In this document: positions 8,621 through 16,459 of the stretch, in pieces | How positions within the stretch are numbered: the stretch's first letter is position 1 | How the letters are laid out: each line of letters opens with the position of its first letter | Assembly (NCBI GenBank): GCA_029259915.1 | Contig: JAJDED010000043.1 | Span: forward strand, 62,001-126,000 | Source of the DNA: Planctomycetota bacterium | GTDB taxonomy: Bacteria > Planctomycetota > Planctomycetia > Pirellulales > Lacipirellulaceae | Length of the DNA: 64,000 bases | Direction: 5' to 3' | Position numbers and translations under genes: made by a program | Notes under the pieces: generated by a model | Seen by the model: the letters and a program-made list of their open reading frames with translations, nothing else | Databases searched by the model: none | What the model was told of the DNA's origin: nothing

Positions 8621-9532
8621 TCATCCTGCAAAATCAAGCGAGGCATGGAGTCGGGACTCGAGCTTCGCGATTCGTCGTGGCGTCCACCAATGCAAAAACT
8701 CTTCGCGGATCTGCAATGCACATTCGTATTCTTCGCTAATGCGCTGCGCCAAATATGCAGCCTGGCCTCCCGGCGGAAGATCGACCAACCAACTCTGAAA
8801 CAGCGCCTGGGCTGTGGCATGGTCGTTGAGTCCACCCAGCCGATCCTGTAGTTTTTCCACAAACGGATAAACTTCGTTGCGCAACTCCTTGGGAAACACC
8901 CCGTGGAACAACTCAATCGAGTACCGCAACCTCTTTCCCGCAATTCGCAATTGATGAAGTTGAGGCGTCGTCGGCTGATGGAGTTCGGCAAGCTGGAAGA
9001 CCTTGCGACTTGCCGATTTCAGAGCGGTTTGTCCAAACTGCGCAAAACTGATGTCGCGCAATGGTCGGTCGGGTTTTTCAAACTGGCCCAGACACTCGGC
9101 TACCCCCTTTTTCCATTTCCCAGCGTGTGCCTTCTTTTCCACGGCATTGAGCATTTCCTGGGCCATTTCGCGCTGCAATTGCAATCGTGCGATGAGAGCT
9201 TCGAGATTCGAATCGGTCGGCACTTCTTGGCGGAATCGTTCCAGCAGCACATCGGCGTCTCTTGCGGGACCGGCAGCTTGGCGGATTCGCCGTAGCCAGC
9301 GGCGCAACGATTTCGATTTCCCACCCATCAGTGGACGAAACGCACGCAGTGCTGCCTCCGCGCGTCGACACCGCACCCGAAGTTGGTGGACGTATTCAAT
9401 ATCTTCGTCAGCTCGATGCGCAGCCAGCGGCAAAGTTTGCTCGACACCTTGCAAGCGCAGCGCAAGTGCCCGCTTTGCAACTTCTGCAGCAGGCACCGTC
9501 GGCGAGGGGACTTCGATCCATTTCGAGTTCAT
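8621..9532 (-). CDS. CHAD domain protein
   Basis: CHAD (conserved histidine alpha-helical) domains are all-helical, rich in conserved His/Arg/Lys and bind inorganic polyphosphate in characterised members. Here the domain spans most of the 303 residues: HQLRVRCRRAEAALRAFRPL near residues 49-68, the repeated half-site LHQLRIAGKRLRYSIELF in the second half, and LGGLNDHATAQALF. There is no fused CYTH triphosphatase domain. The ATG at 9532 is preceded by GGCAGG but at short spacing, so translation may be weak. Heptamer palindromes lie on both sides, which suggests it is transcribed alone. A role in polyphosphate granules is inferred from the family only. Confidence 0.88.
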   Translation of the reverse strand: MNSKWIEVPSPTVPAAEVAKRALALRLQGVEQTLPLAAHRADEDIEYVHQLRVRCRRAEAALRAFRPLMGGKSKSLRRWLRRIRQAAGPARDADVLLERFRQEVPTDSNLEALIARLQLQREMAQEMLNAVEKKAHAGKWKKGVAECLGQFEKPDRPLRDISFAQFGQTALKSASRKVFQLAELHQPTTPQLHQLRIAGKRLRYSIELFHGVFPKELRNEVYPFVEKLQDRLGGLNDHATAQALFQSWLVDLPPGGQAAYLAQRISEEYECALQIREEFLHWWTPRRIAKLESRLHASLDFAG

Positions 9533-9629
9533 CCTGCCAGACTAACTGCACAACCAGCGGTTAGCAAACGCTCTTGATCGTCAGGAACTCCGAATCCTAG
9601 TACGGACTGTGTCGATGAAACTGCAGAGG

Positions 9630-9659
9630 GTGACAATTGCTGGAAAGAATGGTTATATT
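9630..9659 (+). promoter_or_regulatory. Candidate sigma70-type promoter for the DinB-like gene
   Basis: GTGACA at 9630-9635, an 18-bp spacer and TATATT at 9654-9659 resemble a vegetative promoter. Transcription would start near 9666, immediately before the heptamer palindrome 9671-9746, so that hairpin would be in the 5' leader of the DinB-like mRNA. Prediction only. Confidence 0.45.
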
Positions 9660-9670
9660 GTTCGTAGCGG

Positions 9671-9746
9671 TTAGCAATTAGCTGTTAGCTATTAGCCCGG
9701 AGGTCGGGTTTCTTTTAAAAGCTAATCGCTAAAGGCTAACAGCTAA
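9671..9746. repeat. Inverted heptamer array (TTAGCNN family), copy 2
   Basis: The left arm 9671-9698 is four exact-length heptamers (TTAGCAA, TTAGCTG, TTAGCTA, TTAGCCC). The right arm 9721-9746 is three and a half units in reverse complement (GCTAA, TCGCTAA, AGGCTAA, CAGCTAA). The period of 7 is maintained in both arms although individual units differ at the last two bases, so the arms look like facing tandem arrays and not a simple diverged hairpin. Confidence 0.8.
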
Positions 9747-9775
9747 ATGCTTTCCGAACCAAGAAAGAGCCCCTC

Positions 9776-10276
9776 ATGAATGCCATCGCATTGCTTCGTC
9801 ACCAATTGGAGATGAGTAAGAATCTCACAGCCAGTTTGCTTGCCGACATGCAGGACGCGCCTTTGACTGCGCCGACCCCCAACGGCGGGAATCACCCGCT
9901 TTGGGTAGCAGGACACCTTGCCTATGCAGAGGCTCGACTCACGAGCGAAGCATTGTTGGGCACAGAAAATCCACTGGCCGATTGGAAAGAGATGTTCAAA
10001 GGTGGCTCCCAGCCGCAGTACGACGCGACCGGTTTTCCAACGATACCGGAGATTCTCGCCAAGTGGGACGAGGTGCGTGCCAATACTCTGAAGATTTTGG
10101 ATTCGCTCTCCGACGAAGATTTGGACAAGCCTGCGGCCAATCCACCCGCAGGACGCGAGGAAGCATTTGGCACGTACGGAAAGATCTACTCAATCCTAGT
10201 GATGCATTCCTTAATGCATCGTGGTCAGGTAGCTGACTCTCGGCGTGCGGCGGGACGAGACGTGTTGATGGCATAG
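9776..10276 (+). CDS. DinB-fold family protein
   Basis: A four-helix DinB/YfiT-like fold of 166 residues. A conserved His occurs in HPLWVAGHLAYAEARL (His47) and a C-terminal pair in LVMHSLMHRGQVADSRRAAG, the typical three-His metal site. Members include bacillithiol and mycothiol transferases, but many are uncharacterised, so the substrate is open. The ATG at 9776 has AAAGAG upstream. Its TAG stop shares a base with the GTG start of the next gene (positions 10274-10278), so the two are likely translationally coupled. Confidence 0.85.
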   Translation: MNAIALLRHQLEMSKNLTASLLADMQDAPLTAPTPNGGNHPLWVAGHLAYAEARLTSEALLGTENPLADWKEMFKGGSQPQYDATGFPTIPEILAKWDEVRANTLKILDSLSDEDLDKPAANPPAGREEAFGTYGKIYSILVMHSLMHRGQVADSRRAAGRDVLMA

Positions 10277-10608
10277 TGGCAGTGCCACTAGAATTTTTTT
10301 TCACGAAAGAAAATCGACTCTTGGAAAAAATTGGTGTTTCCTTCCGAAGTTTGCTCTCGCCCGACGAGGTGCGCAATACGTACGTCAATCCGTTGCAGGC
10401 TGCGCTCAAGCGGGATAGCGCGGGAATCTATACCAACTATCTGCGACAGGTGGATCCCGATTGTATCGAACCGACCGAACACCTGTTGGTTTTCGAGGTG
10501 AACGATTTCAAGTCGAGCTTGCGTTGCCTGCGGCTCGAACTAGAAAAAATCGGCGCGCCCGAGCACTTGATGTTCCAGAACCTCAACCCCTCGCAACCAG
10601 GGTATTGA
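10276..10608 (+). CDS. Hypothetical protein coupled to the DinB-like gene
   Basis: A 110-residue soluble protein that I do not recognise. It has no signal peptide or membrane segment. It is mildly acidic, with a central VRNTYVNPLQAAL segment and a C-terminal helix FKSSLRCLRLELEKIGAP. It starts at GTG 10276, overlapping the DinB-like stop codon by one base, so expression is probably coupled. This tight arrangement is the main evidence that it is a real gene. A joint role with the DinB-fold protein is plausible but unproven. Confidence 0.65.
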   Translation: MAVPLEFFFTKENRLLEKIGVSFRSLLSPDEVRNTYVNPLQAALKRDSAGIYTNYLRQVDPDCIEPTEHLLVFEVNDFKSSLRCLRLELEKIGAPEHLMFQNLNPSQPGY

Positions 10609-10610
10609 AA

Positions 10611-10662
10611 GCTGAGAGCCATGGGAGAAGTTCTCAATCTTCTGGCACTTAGCTCTCTGCTC
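10611..10662. repeat. Dispersed intergenic repeat (AGCTGAGAGCCA...CTCTTC)
   Basis: Begins AGCTGAGAGCCA and ends TCTCTGCTCTTC. The same boundary words enclose 231-277. The ends are partly complementary (GAGAGC with GCTCTC), so it can fold. It lies between the convergent hypothetical gene and the Rrf2 gene and may act as a transcription end. Confidence 0.45.
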
Positions 10663-10669
10663 TTCGCCC

Positions 10670-11095
10670 TCAGATATACCACATTGGCCCAGAAGTAGTG
10701 CATGCCTGCTCGACGAGATTTTCCAGAGTGATGCCTTCCAGCCGAGCTTGGCGCGAGGCGGCAATTTCTTGGCAAACTTCCATCAGCACGGGGGCCAAAG
10801 GCGAATGGACCGCTGCGCAATCGGTGGGCTCGGTGTTGTTTTCCACTGCGTCGAGAACATCGGCCAGCGTGATTTCTTTTGGTGGCCTGTGAAGTCGGTA
10901 TCCCCCGCAGGCACCGCGTGTACTGGTAACTAATCGAGCCCGTTTGAGATCCTGCAGAATCTGTATCAGGAAGGGTGCCGGGATGCCATGCCGCTCGGTA
11001 ATGCGGCGCACTTGCACAGGTTCGCCCACTTCAAACTGCTGGGCCAACTCGAGCATCGCCAGGCAAGCATATTCAGTCTTGGCGGATAGATTCAT
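10670..11095 (-). CDS. Rrf2 family transcriptional regulator
   Basis: A winged-helix repressor of 141 residues starting at ATG 11095 with AGGCGA upstream. The N-terminus MNLSAKTEYACLAMLELA and the helix-turn-helix/wing PAPFLIQILQDLKRARLV...GACGGYRL are typical Rrf2. Beyond the wing Cys only two Cys residues remain (TDCAAVHS and LMEVC), so the three-Cys cluster ligation of IscR is not clearly present and a CymR-like, cluster-free mode is possible. It lies downstream of cysH on the same strand, 175 nt after its stop. That makes sulfur or cysteine control the obvious guess, because CymR regulates cysteine genes in other bacteria. This is inference from family plus position. Confidence 0.87.
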   Translation of the reverse strand: MNLSAKTEYACLAMLELAQQFEVGEPVQVRRITERHGIPAPFLIQILQDLKRARLVTSTRGACGGYRLHRPPKEITLADVLDAVENNTEPTDCAAVHSPLAPVLMEVCQEIAASRQARLEGITLENLVEQACTTSGPMWYI

Positions 11096-11146
11096 CGGTT
11101 CGCCTGTTAGGTTAGGATTGAACCACAAAGTCACTAAGAATTATCA

Positions 11147-11245
11147 ATAGCCACAAAAAGCACAAAAAGTCACAAAAACAAATGATGGATATATCAAATT
11201 GAATAATCTCTTCTTTTCGTGCCTCTTCGTGTTTTTTGTGGCTAT
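11147..11245. repeat. CACAAAAAG-type inverted repeat between cysH and the Rrf2 gene
   Basis: The arms 11147-11173 and 11219-11245 match in 23 of 27 positions as inverted repeats. They begin ATAGCCACAAAAA and continue as near-10-nt units (CACAAAAAG, CACAAAAAGT). The 45-nt loop is AT-rich. It would form a long hairpin in the cysH-Rrf2 transcript, so it may separate or attenuate the two genes. Confidence 0.75.
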
Positions 11246-11270
11246 CAATTCATGGTTGCGGCTTCTTGCA

Positions 11271-12053
11271 TCAAATACCGCTACCGTCGCGTTCTTCGAT
11301 CGAATGCAAACCGCACTCGGTTTTGGCGGTTCCGCTCCAGCGCCCGGCGCGATCGTCGGTTTCGCCTTCTTGCACAGCACGTGTGCAAGGCCAGCAACCG
11401 ACACTCGGATACCCTTGGTCGTGCAACGGATTGTAAGGCACGTTCTCGTCGAGAATACGTTTCCACACGTCCTGTTTCGTCCAATTGGCAAGCGGGCTGA
11501 TTTTTACTAAGCGGAACTTCTTGTCCCAACCCACGATGGCTGCCTGTGCGCGGTCCGCGCTTTGGTTGCGACGGATCCCGCTCATCCAGGCATGTTTTCC
11601 TTCCACGCCACGTTGTAACAATTTTATTTTCCGATCGAAGCAGCACTGGTTCGGGTTGGTTTTGTAAAGTGGCCCGCCATGCGCGGCTTCGTACTCGGGT
11701 ACCGACAATTCAGGTTGGAGCATGTCGACTTCAATGCCGTACTTTTCTGCGATGCGATCCCGCAGGTCGAGAGTTTGTTGGAATTGGTAACCGGTATCGA
11801 GGTTGAATACATAAGTCTCGGGGGCAACCTTGGCCAGCATCGAAAGGATCACACATCCCTCGGGCCCGAAGGCGGTCGCCATCGTTAGGCGAGGACTATA
11901 ACGCTGGCTGGCCCAGGCGATGATCTCCTCTGGAGACGCACTTTCCAGGCGAACACTATGTTCGGCCAACTCGGCAAGAAACTCAGGCGTCGCTTCCAAA
12001 GGCTCGGCATCCTTCGGGATACTTTCAGCAGTGAGTGCTCCAGATTGGGGCAT
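11271..12053 (-). CDS. cysH: Phosphoadenylyl- or adenylyl-sulfate reductase
   Basis: Reduces activated sulfate (APS or PAPS) to sulfite in assimilatory sulfate reduction. The 260-residue product has the PP-loop-like core TMATAFGPEGCVILSML, the FNLDTGYQF strand and a C-terminal region with NQCCFDRK and GCWPCT. This is the Cys-Cys...Cys-x-x-Cys set that binds a [4Fe-4S] cluster in APS-type reductases, so APS is the likelier substrate. The terminal KTECGLH carries the redox-active Cys. I place the start at ATG 12053 and not at 12194, because a near-consensus promoter (12124-12152) lies between them and the family homology begins just after it. Downstream lie a palindromic repeat and an Rrf2 regulator gene. 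Confidence 0.92.
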   Translation of the reverse strand: MPQSGALTAESIPKDAEPLEATPEFLAELAEHSVRLESASPEEIIAWASQRYSPRLTMATAFGPEGCVILSMLAKVAPETYVFNLDTGYQFQQTLDLRDRIAEKYGIEVDMLQPELSVPEYEAAHGGPLYKTNPNQCCFDRKIKLLQRGVEGKHAWMSGIRRNQSADRAQAAIVGWDKKFRLVKISPLANWTKQDVWKRILDENVPYNPLHDQGYPSVGCWPCTRAVQEGETDDRAGRWSGTAKTECGLHSIEERDGSGI

Positions 12054-12123
12054 GGCAGTTTCTTTTCGTACTAGGGACGGGCTTGGGAACGTAGCGAATG
12101 CTTTAGACTGGGGAGAATGACTA

Positions 12124-12152
12124 ATCATAAGTATTCCGGTCAACAAAGTCAA
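12124..12152 (-). promoter_or_regulatory. cysH promoter with possible Rrf2 operator
   Basis: On the minus strand TTGACT (12152-12147), a 17-bp spacer and TATGAT (12129-12124) form the best sigma70-type promoter in the window. The predicted start is near 12117, giving a 64-nt leader. Overlapping the -35, positions 12156-12131 hold an imperfect dyad with half-sites ATACTTGACT and GACCGGAATAC, which resembles IscR/Rrf2-type operators. The operator reading is speculative. Confidence 0.6.
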
Positions 12153-12355
12153 GTATAGGTTTTTCCCTATTTCTATCGGCTTTTTATGTGCCAACGGCTG
12201 AGGAATTTTTAGGGCAAGGACGCTGATCCAGGCATTTCATAAAAAAGAAATCTGCTACTTGCAGGGGCTTCGACGCAAGTTGGCTGGGAAACTTTGACGA
12301 TTACAACGATTAGAAGGTCTTCTCGACTGTAAACCCAAACTGATGAAAGCATCAC

Positions 12356-12880
12356 ATGACAATCCCAAACCGACATTGGAAAAGCTTGGCTACTTGCATT
12401 TTGATTCTATTGCTAGCAGGTGAGACTGCCCGGGGACAACAAGCTGTGCAGGGGGCGTATGGTTTGGGCGGTCGGCAAGGCGCTCCCGCGACGCAATACT
12501 TTGGTGGCGGAGCTAACATGAACTTGGGTCGCCAACCTCTGCAACGGCAAGTGCCTGGCCCCCAGCCCGTTCAATTAGCCGGCAGCGCAAAACCGTTCCA
12601 AAACATCCACCGCCCCCCAGCGTTAAGTCCTTACCTCAGTCTCGACTTGATCAACGATAGTGGCACAGGGCTTCCCAACTACTACGCATTCTTTCAACCG
12701 CAAATGCAACAGCGGCAAGCCAACGAAGCCCAACAAGCGCAAATCCGCCGATTGCAACAGCAAGTCCGGGTCGCCAACTCCACAGGCGCACTATCCAATA
12801 ATTCGCAGGGCGGCATGCCTACCACGGGGCACAGTTCGCAATTCATGAACCTCGGCGGATACTTTCCTGCCATGCGATAA
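12356..12880 (+). CDS. Hypothetical secreted Gln/Pro-rich protein
   Basis: A 174-residue protein that I cannot assign. It has a clear signal peptide (WKSLATCILILLLAGETARGQQ; cleavage probably after ARG near residue 27). The mature part is rich in Gly, Gln and Pro, with a short helix-forming stretch QANEAQQAQIRRLQQQVRVA (about residues 118-137) and no Cys in the mature part. Such small Gln-rich exported proteins are common in planctomycetes and often lack relatives elsewhere. It faces rsmE convergently with a 14-bp gap. A structural envelope role would fit but nothing here proves it. Confidence 0.7.
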   Translation: MTIPNRHWKSLATCILILLLAGETARGQQAVQGAYGLGGRQGAPATQYFGGGANMNLGRQPLQRQVPGPQPVQLAGSAKPFQNIHRPPALSPYLSLDLINDSGTGLPNYYAFFQPQMQQRQANEAQQAQIRRLQQQVRVANSTGALSNNSQGGMPTTGHSSQFMNLGGYFPAMR

Positions 12881-12894
12881 GCCGTGAAGTTTCG

Positions 12895-13584
12895 CTAGAC
12901 CGTCAATCTAGCAATCAACGCCAAGGCGGCCGTCTCCACGCGCAGAATGCGGTCTCCCAAGCCGACGACTTCCCAACCCGCCTCGACCGCTTGTGCGATC
13001 TCTTCATCGGTGAATCCCCCTTCAGGTCCCACGGCAAGACAAGTTTCCTCGGCTTGTTGACAATCGATTTCGGCGAACGGTTTCCCGCCAGGGTGAGCAA
13101 TCACGCGCTGGGGCGACTGTTCGTTGCGAACAAAGTCGCCCCAATGTTCCGCGGGCGAAATTTCCATCAACCGATTTCTGCCACACTGTTTGCTAGCTTC
13201 GACGACATAACGCGCGAGTTTTTCGTTGGATTCGCCCTTGCCCAGGCTGCGTGAAGTTTTCAAGCAGGCTAGTCGCGACACACCGAGCTCGACCGCCTTT
13301 TCTATCAGCCATCGTTGGCGATCCCCTTTGGGCAGTGGTACCGCGAGGGAAATCCGATGGGGCAGTTCACGCTCGATTGCCTGGCGAGGGCTTACTGCAA
13401 ATTCAACTTTCGCACGATCGCAGCGAAAAACCTCGGCTTCGAATTCGCCCCCTTGTCCATCGAAAAGCACGACTTTCGTACCAGGCTCGGCACGCATCAC
13501 GTGCAGCAAGTGGTGGGCCTCGCATCCTGACAGCGTGACGGTGGGTCCCGTAATGGGCTCCGATGAAAAATAGCGGTCGGTCAT
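12895..13584 (-). CDS. rsmE: 16S rRNA (uracil(1498)-N(3))-methyltransferase
   Basis: A SPOUT-fold enzyme that methylates U1498 in the ribosomal decoding centre. The 229-residue product starts MTDRYFSSEP at 13584. The N-terminal PUA-like domain contains the family segment GCEAHHLLHVMRAEPG, and the C-terminal knot has AVGPEGGFTDEE and GLGDRILRVETAALALIA, the SAM-binding signature. The frame continues upstream to 13677, but that extension is unlike the family, so the internal ATG is preferred. No operon partner: the neighbours are convergent or separated by a palindrome. Confidence 0.93.
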   Translation of the reverse strand: MTDRYFSSEPITGPTVTLSGCEAHHLLHVMRAEPGTKVVLFDGQGGEFEAEVFRCDRAKVEFAVSPRQAIERELPHRISLAVPLPKGDRQRWLIEKAVELGVSRLACLKTSRSLGKGESNEKLARYVVEASKQCGRNRLMEISPAEHWGDFVRNEQSPQRVIAHPGGKPFAEIDCQQAEETCLAVGPEGGFTDEEIAQAVEAGWEVVGLGDRILRVETAALALIARLTV

Positions 13585-13599
13585 AGCATACTGAGTAAG

Positions 13600-13779
13600 G
13601 TTGAACCACGACGACACAACGGGCACGACGAGAGAAGGCTGTTTTTCGAGTATTTTTGACAATCCGGGATCACCCAAAATACCGTAGTGTTGCTGCTTTG
13701 GGAAATCTCTTCATTTGAATTGATTGGGGCCCACCTCATTCTGGATTTACGTCGTGGTCGTTGTGCCGTTGTGGTTAAC
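13600..13779. repeat. Palindromic repeat with CCACGACG/ACAACG arms
   Basis: The left arm 13600-13630 (GTTGAACCACGACGACACAA then CGGGCACGACG) pairs with the right arm 13750-13779 as an imperfect inverted repeat of about 30 nt with few mismatches. The 120-nt centre has no coding signal. It occupies the divergent gap 13585-13986 between rsmE and the ATPase gene. The rest of that gap holds nothing recognisable. Confidence 0.7.
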
Positions 13780-13986
13780 TTGACCATGCACTTTAGTGAT
13801 AGGTTGATAGCGGTGATAGCGGTGTTGCTGGGAAAGCTAGGAAGGTCGCGACGTAAGAATTGCCGCCGGCAAAAGTTTCGGATTACCGGCAACCGATGCA
13901 ATTAGCAGTCCGGCAATGGACGATAATTCCGACAGTACTCAGTAGCATTGTGCCGCGACCCTCGCCAACACTCAAGAGACGCACCT

Positions 13987-14787
13987 ATGTACCAGGCAAT
14001 TTGGGGGCTAGAAAAGCCGCCGTTTCCCAGCGGGCTCGACCCACGGCTGTTTTTCGAAGGAGCCAGCCATCACGAGGCGTTGGCTCGGCTAAGGTTTCTC
14101 CTGACAAACCATCGCCGGCTGGGTTTGCTACTTGGTGAGCCAGGCACGGGAAAATCGCTCCTACTCAAGGTCTTTGAAAAGCAGTGTCAGCAGCAGGCGA
14201 TCGTCACGGCTCGAGTCAACCTGTTCGGAATCACTACGCGGGAGTTCATCGGACAGGTTGCCGAGAAACTTGGCGCGCAAGTACGACTGGAAGATGACAC
14301 GGCCCGCATGTTTCGCCAACTGGTGGACCAGATTATGGAAAACCGATTGCAGGGGACTTCGACCGCGGTTTTGATTGACGACGTGCATCAGGCGGGCCCC
14401 GACTTGCTGGCCCAGATAGTCCGGCTGGCGCAATTCGACGCGACAGACGAAAACCCATTGACGATCGTGTTGGCTTCCAATTCCCAGCAAAGTTCGCGAT
14501 TGGGAGGCCAACTTTCGGAGTTGGCCGATTTACGTATCGACTTGGTACCTTGGGACGAACTCGACACGATTGGCTACCTGCAGTTGGCCCTGGTCGAAGC
14601 AGGTTCCGAGCGGCCACTGTTCGACGATGATTCGCTGGCCGAAATCCACCGTCTTGCTGCAGGCGTTCCCCGGCTAGTCAATCGATTAGCGGATCATGCG
14701 CTAATGATCGGTGCGGACGCGGCGACCGAGATCATCGACACGCCAACAATCCGCGCTGCCCACGAATCGCTGGGACCAAAGCTTTAG
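13987..14787 (+). CDS. ExeA/MshM-like AAA ATPase
   Basis: Starts MYQAIWGLEKPPF at 13987, the standard opening of the ExeA/GspA-type ATPase family, and is 266 residues long. Walker A is GEPGTGKS (residues 50-57) and Walker B is TAVLIDDVHQAG (about residues 127-138), followed by the sensor region and a C-terminal lid ending in the family-like AAGVPRLVNRLADHAL. Relatives power secretion or pilus assembly (ExeA, MshM) or partner transposases (TniB). No such partner lies nearby, so the process is unknown. Full-length ExeA proteins carry a C-terminal peptidoglycan-binding part that is absent here. The gene ends just before a palindrome shared with the convergent DUF2130 gene. Confidence 0.85.
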   Translation: MYQAIWGLEKPPFPSGLDPRLFFEGASHHEALARLRFLLTNHRRLGLLLGEPGTGKSLLLKVFEKQCQQQAIVTARVNLFGITTREFIGQVAEKLGAQVRLEDDTARMFRQLVDQIMENRLQGTSTAVLIDDVHQAGPDLLAQIVRLAQFDATDENPLTIVLASNSQQSSRLGGQLSELADLRIDLVPWDELDTIGYLQLALVEAGSERPLFDDDSLAEIHRLAAGVPRLVNRLADHALMIGADAATEIIDTPTIRAAHESLGPKL

Positions 14788-14827
14788 CAGTGGCACTTGT
14801 CAAAATACCTCAAAATAGTTCCGAGAG

Positions 14828-14933
14828 AACCACGAATAGACGCGAATGCACCCGAACCGTGCCATTTCGCGTGAACTTCGTTCACCGACGATCGACCAAT
14901 CCCTTTCGTGTTGATTGGTGTTCGTTCGTGGTT
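14828..14933. repeat. CCACGAAT-type palindromic repeat between convergent genes
   Basis: AACCACGAATAGACGCGAAT at the left pairs imperfectly with the reverse complement of the right end (AACCACGAACGAACACCAAT). The arms have a spacing of about 10 nt between CGAAT words. It ends 2 bp before the stop codon of the DUF2130 gene, so it could serve both convergent genes as a transcription end. Confidence 0.65.
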
Positions 14934-14935
14934 CG

Positions 14936-16186
14936 TTATTCTTCGGCACTGTCGCACGTTTCGATCGCCAGGAGGTCCATACCCTCGATTTCCTGCATGC
15001 CATTGCCGATGATTCCTTGCAAATCGCCATACAGGCCGGTGGTGCTGGCGATCGCACGATCGAGCTGTTTTTGCCGCTTGTTCCAATGTTTGTTGTAGGC
15101 CCGCTTTTCCGATTCCAGATCGGCCTGCATCTCGATGTAGGGCTCGACGAGCCCTCGAACGCGATTACGGAACTCGGCGCCGAACAGGTAGTTGTACACG
15201 AGCTCCATCTTGCCGTGCTGACCGTCGGATGCCGTTCGAGCCTGGGCTGTTTCGATCAAGACGCGCCGCAACGCAATTGCCGCACCGCGAGCACACGGCC
15301 AGCTTGCAACCCACACGCCGTTCACCTCGCCGAAGTGCTGTACCGATTCAGGCATTGCTGCAGTAACAATACAAGCACAGGCGGTTTTTGCTTCTTGTTG
15401 ATCGTCGATTACTTTGCCCAGCCATTTGTCGCTCCAGGTTTTGGTGCGTTTCGATTCCCACAGAATCGAGCCGCACTCGCGACCGTTGTGGTCGAACACA
15501 TGCTGCACGACATCGCCGCCCCGCACTCCTTTTGCCACGGGCTCGATCACGTCGCCAGGGAATTGCTCGGCAAGCATGTTTTCCAAAGCGAGCTCTTGCA
15601 CTTCGCCCTGTGTTTGTTGCGAGCCTTGCTCGGCGCGGAGTTTCAAGTCGTCGATCTGTTTGCGGAGCGATTCGATAGTGTGCTGGTTCTCGGCCTGTTT
15701 GAGCTGATACTGCTCCTGGGCTTGTTGCAGTACGGTATCGCGCACTTTTTTTCGTTCGCTGTCCATACGGCGTTCGATTTCCAGTTTCTGCTGTTCGGCC
15801 TGCTCTTCGAGTTCGCGTTTCATTTTCCGCAATTGTAGTTCCTGTTGTTGAAATTCCTTGAGCTTGGTTTGCGCACTTTTCAGTTGTTCGTCGCGATCTT
15901 TGATTTCGATGGCAACCGCCTGCTGGGCCTCAACCCGGGCCTGGGTGGCAATGGTTTCGCTCTTTTTTGAAATTGCCTGCTCAACGCGCTCGTCGAACGA
16001 TTCCTGTTGTGACGCAAGTTGCTTTTGCAACTCAGCCAATTTGCTTTTTTCGTCAGCCAGCTTACGGGCCTTCGTGGCATACTCGGCTTCGAGTTCACCA
16101 CGGATTTCCGCGGACAGTTGGGCGGAGAAAACCTGGTCGATTTGGAATTCCGACTGGCACTGGGGGCAGGTAACCGTATTGCTCAT
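14936..16186 (-). CDS. DUF2130 domain protein with N-terminal CxxC and coiled coil
   Basis: A 416-residue protein starting MSNTVTCPQCQSEF at 16186; the further upstream frame is not family-like. A single CPQC motif (residues 7-10) suggests half a zinc ribbon. Residues about 25-200 are a long Gln/Glu/Lys-rich coiled coil with many QQ and EEQ repeats. The C-terminal half is the DUF2130 domain (GVRGGDVVQHVFDHNGRECGSILWESKRTKTW), which has the acidic/Lys pattern IL(W)E(S)KRTKTW reminiscent of restriction-like nucleases. Members are widespread and uncharacterised. It is divergent from scpA, with a 273-bp gap in which I see no clear element. Confidence 0.85.
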   Translation of the reverse strand: MSNTVTCPQCQSEFQIDQVFSAQLSAEIRGELEAEYATKARKLADEKSKLAELQKQLASQQESFDERVEQAISKKSETIATQARVEAQQAVAIEIKDRDEQLKSAQTKLKEFQQQELQLRKMKRELEEQAEQQKLEIERRMDSERKKVRDTVLQQAQEQYQLKQAENQHTIESLRKQIDDLKLRAEQGSQQTQGEVQELALENMLAEQFPGDVIEPVAKGVRGGDVVQHVFDHNGRECGSILWESKRTKTWSDKWLGKVIDDQQEAKTACACIVTAAMPESVQHFGEVNGVWVASWPCARGAAIALRRVLIETAQARTASDGQHGKMELVYNYLFGAEFRNRVRGLVEPYIEMQADLESEKRAYNKHWNKRQKQLDRAIASTTGLYGDLQGIIGNGMQEIEGMDLLAIETCDSAEE

Positions 16187-16459
16187 AGAACTGTTTCCAT
16201 ACGTGTGGTGTGATGCAAGCGAGCGCTGGGGAGAGTCGATCTCGCCAGAATTGCCGGATAGACGAACAATTGGTGAACACCCGTCACCTGCCAATATGAC
16301 GGTCTGCGCCGACGAAAACAACCGGGTTTGCCGCTTCTTTTGGCCAGGAATCTAGGATGCTGGCACTGACGGGATGGGTAACGGGAGATGCTCTGGCCTC
16401 GCTTCGGCTCGGCAGCGATAATCCCCGCCCTAATTCTGACAGCAATTGTGGAAAGTGTG

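Noticed and set aside
12054-12123. SAM or other sulfur riboswitch ahead of cysH
   Set aside because: The predicted leader is about 64 nt, too short for a SAM-type fold, and none of its conserved words are visible.
12054-12194. N-terminal extension of CysH to 12194
   Set aside because: A near-consensus promoter lies inside the extension and the family homology begins only after ATG 12053.
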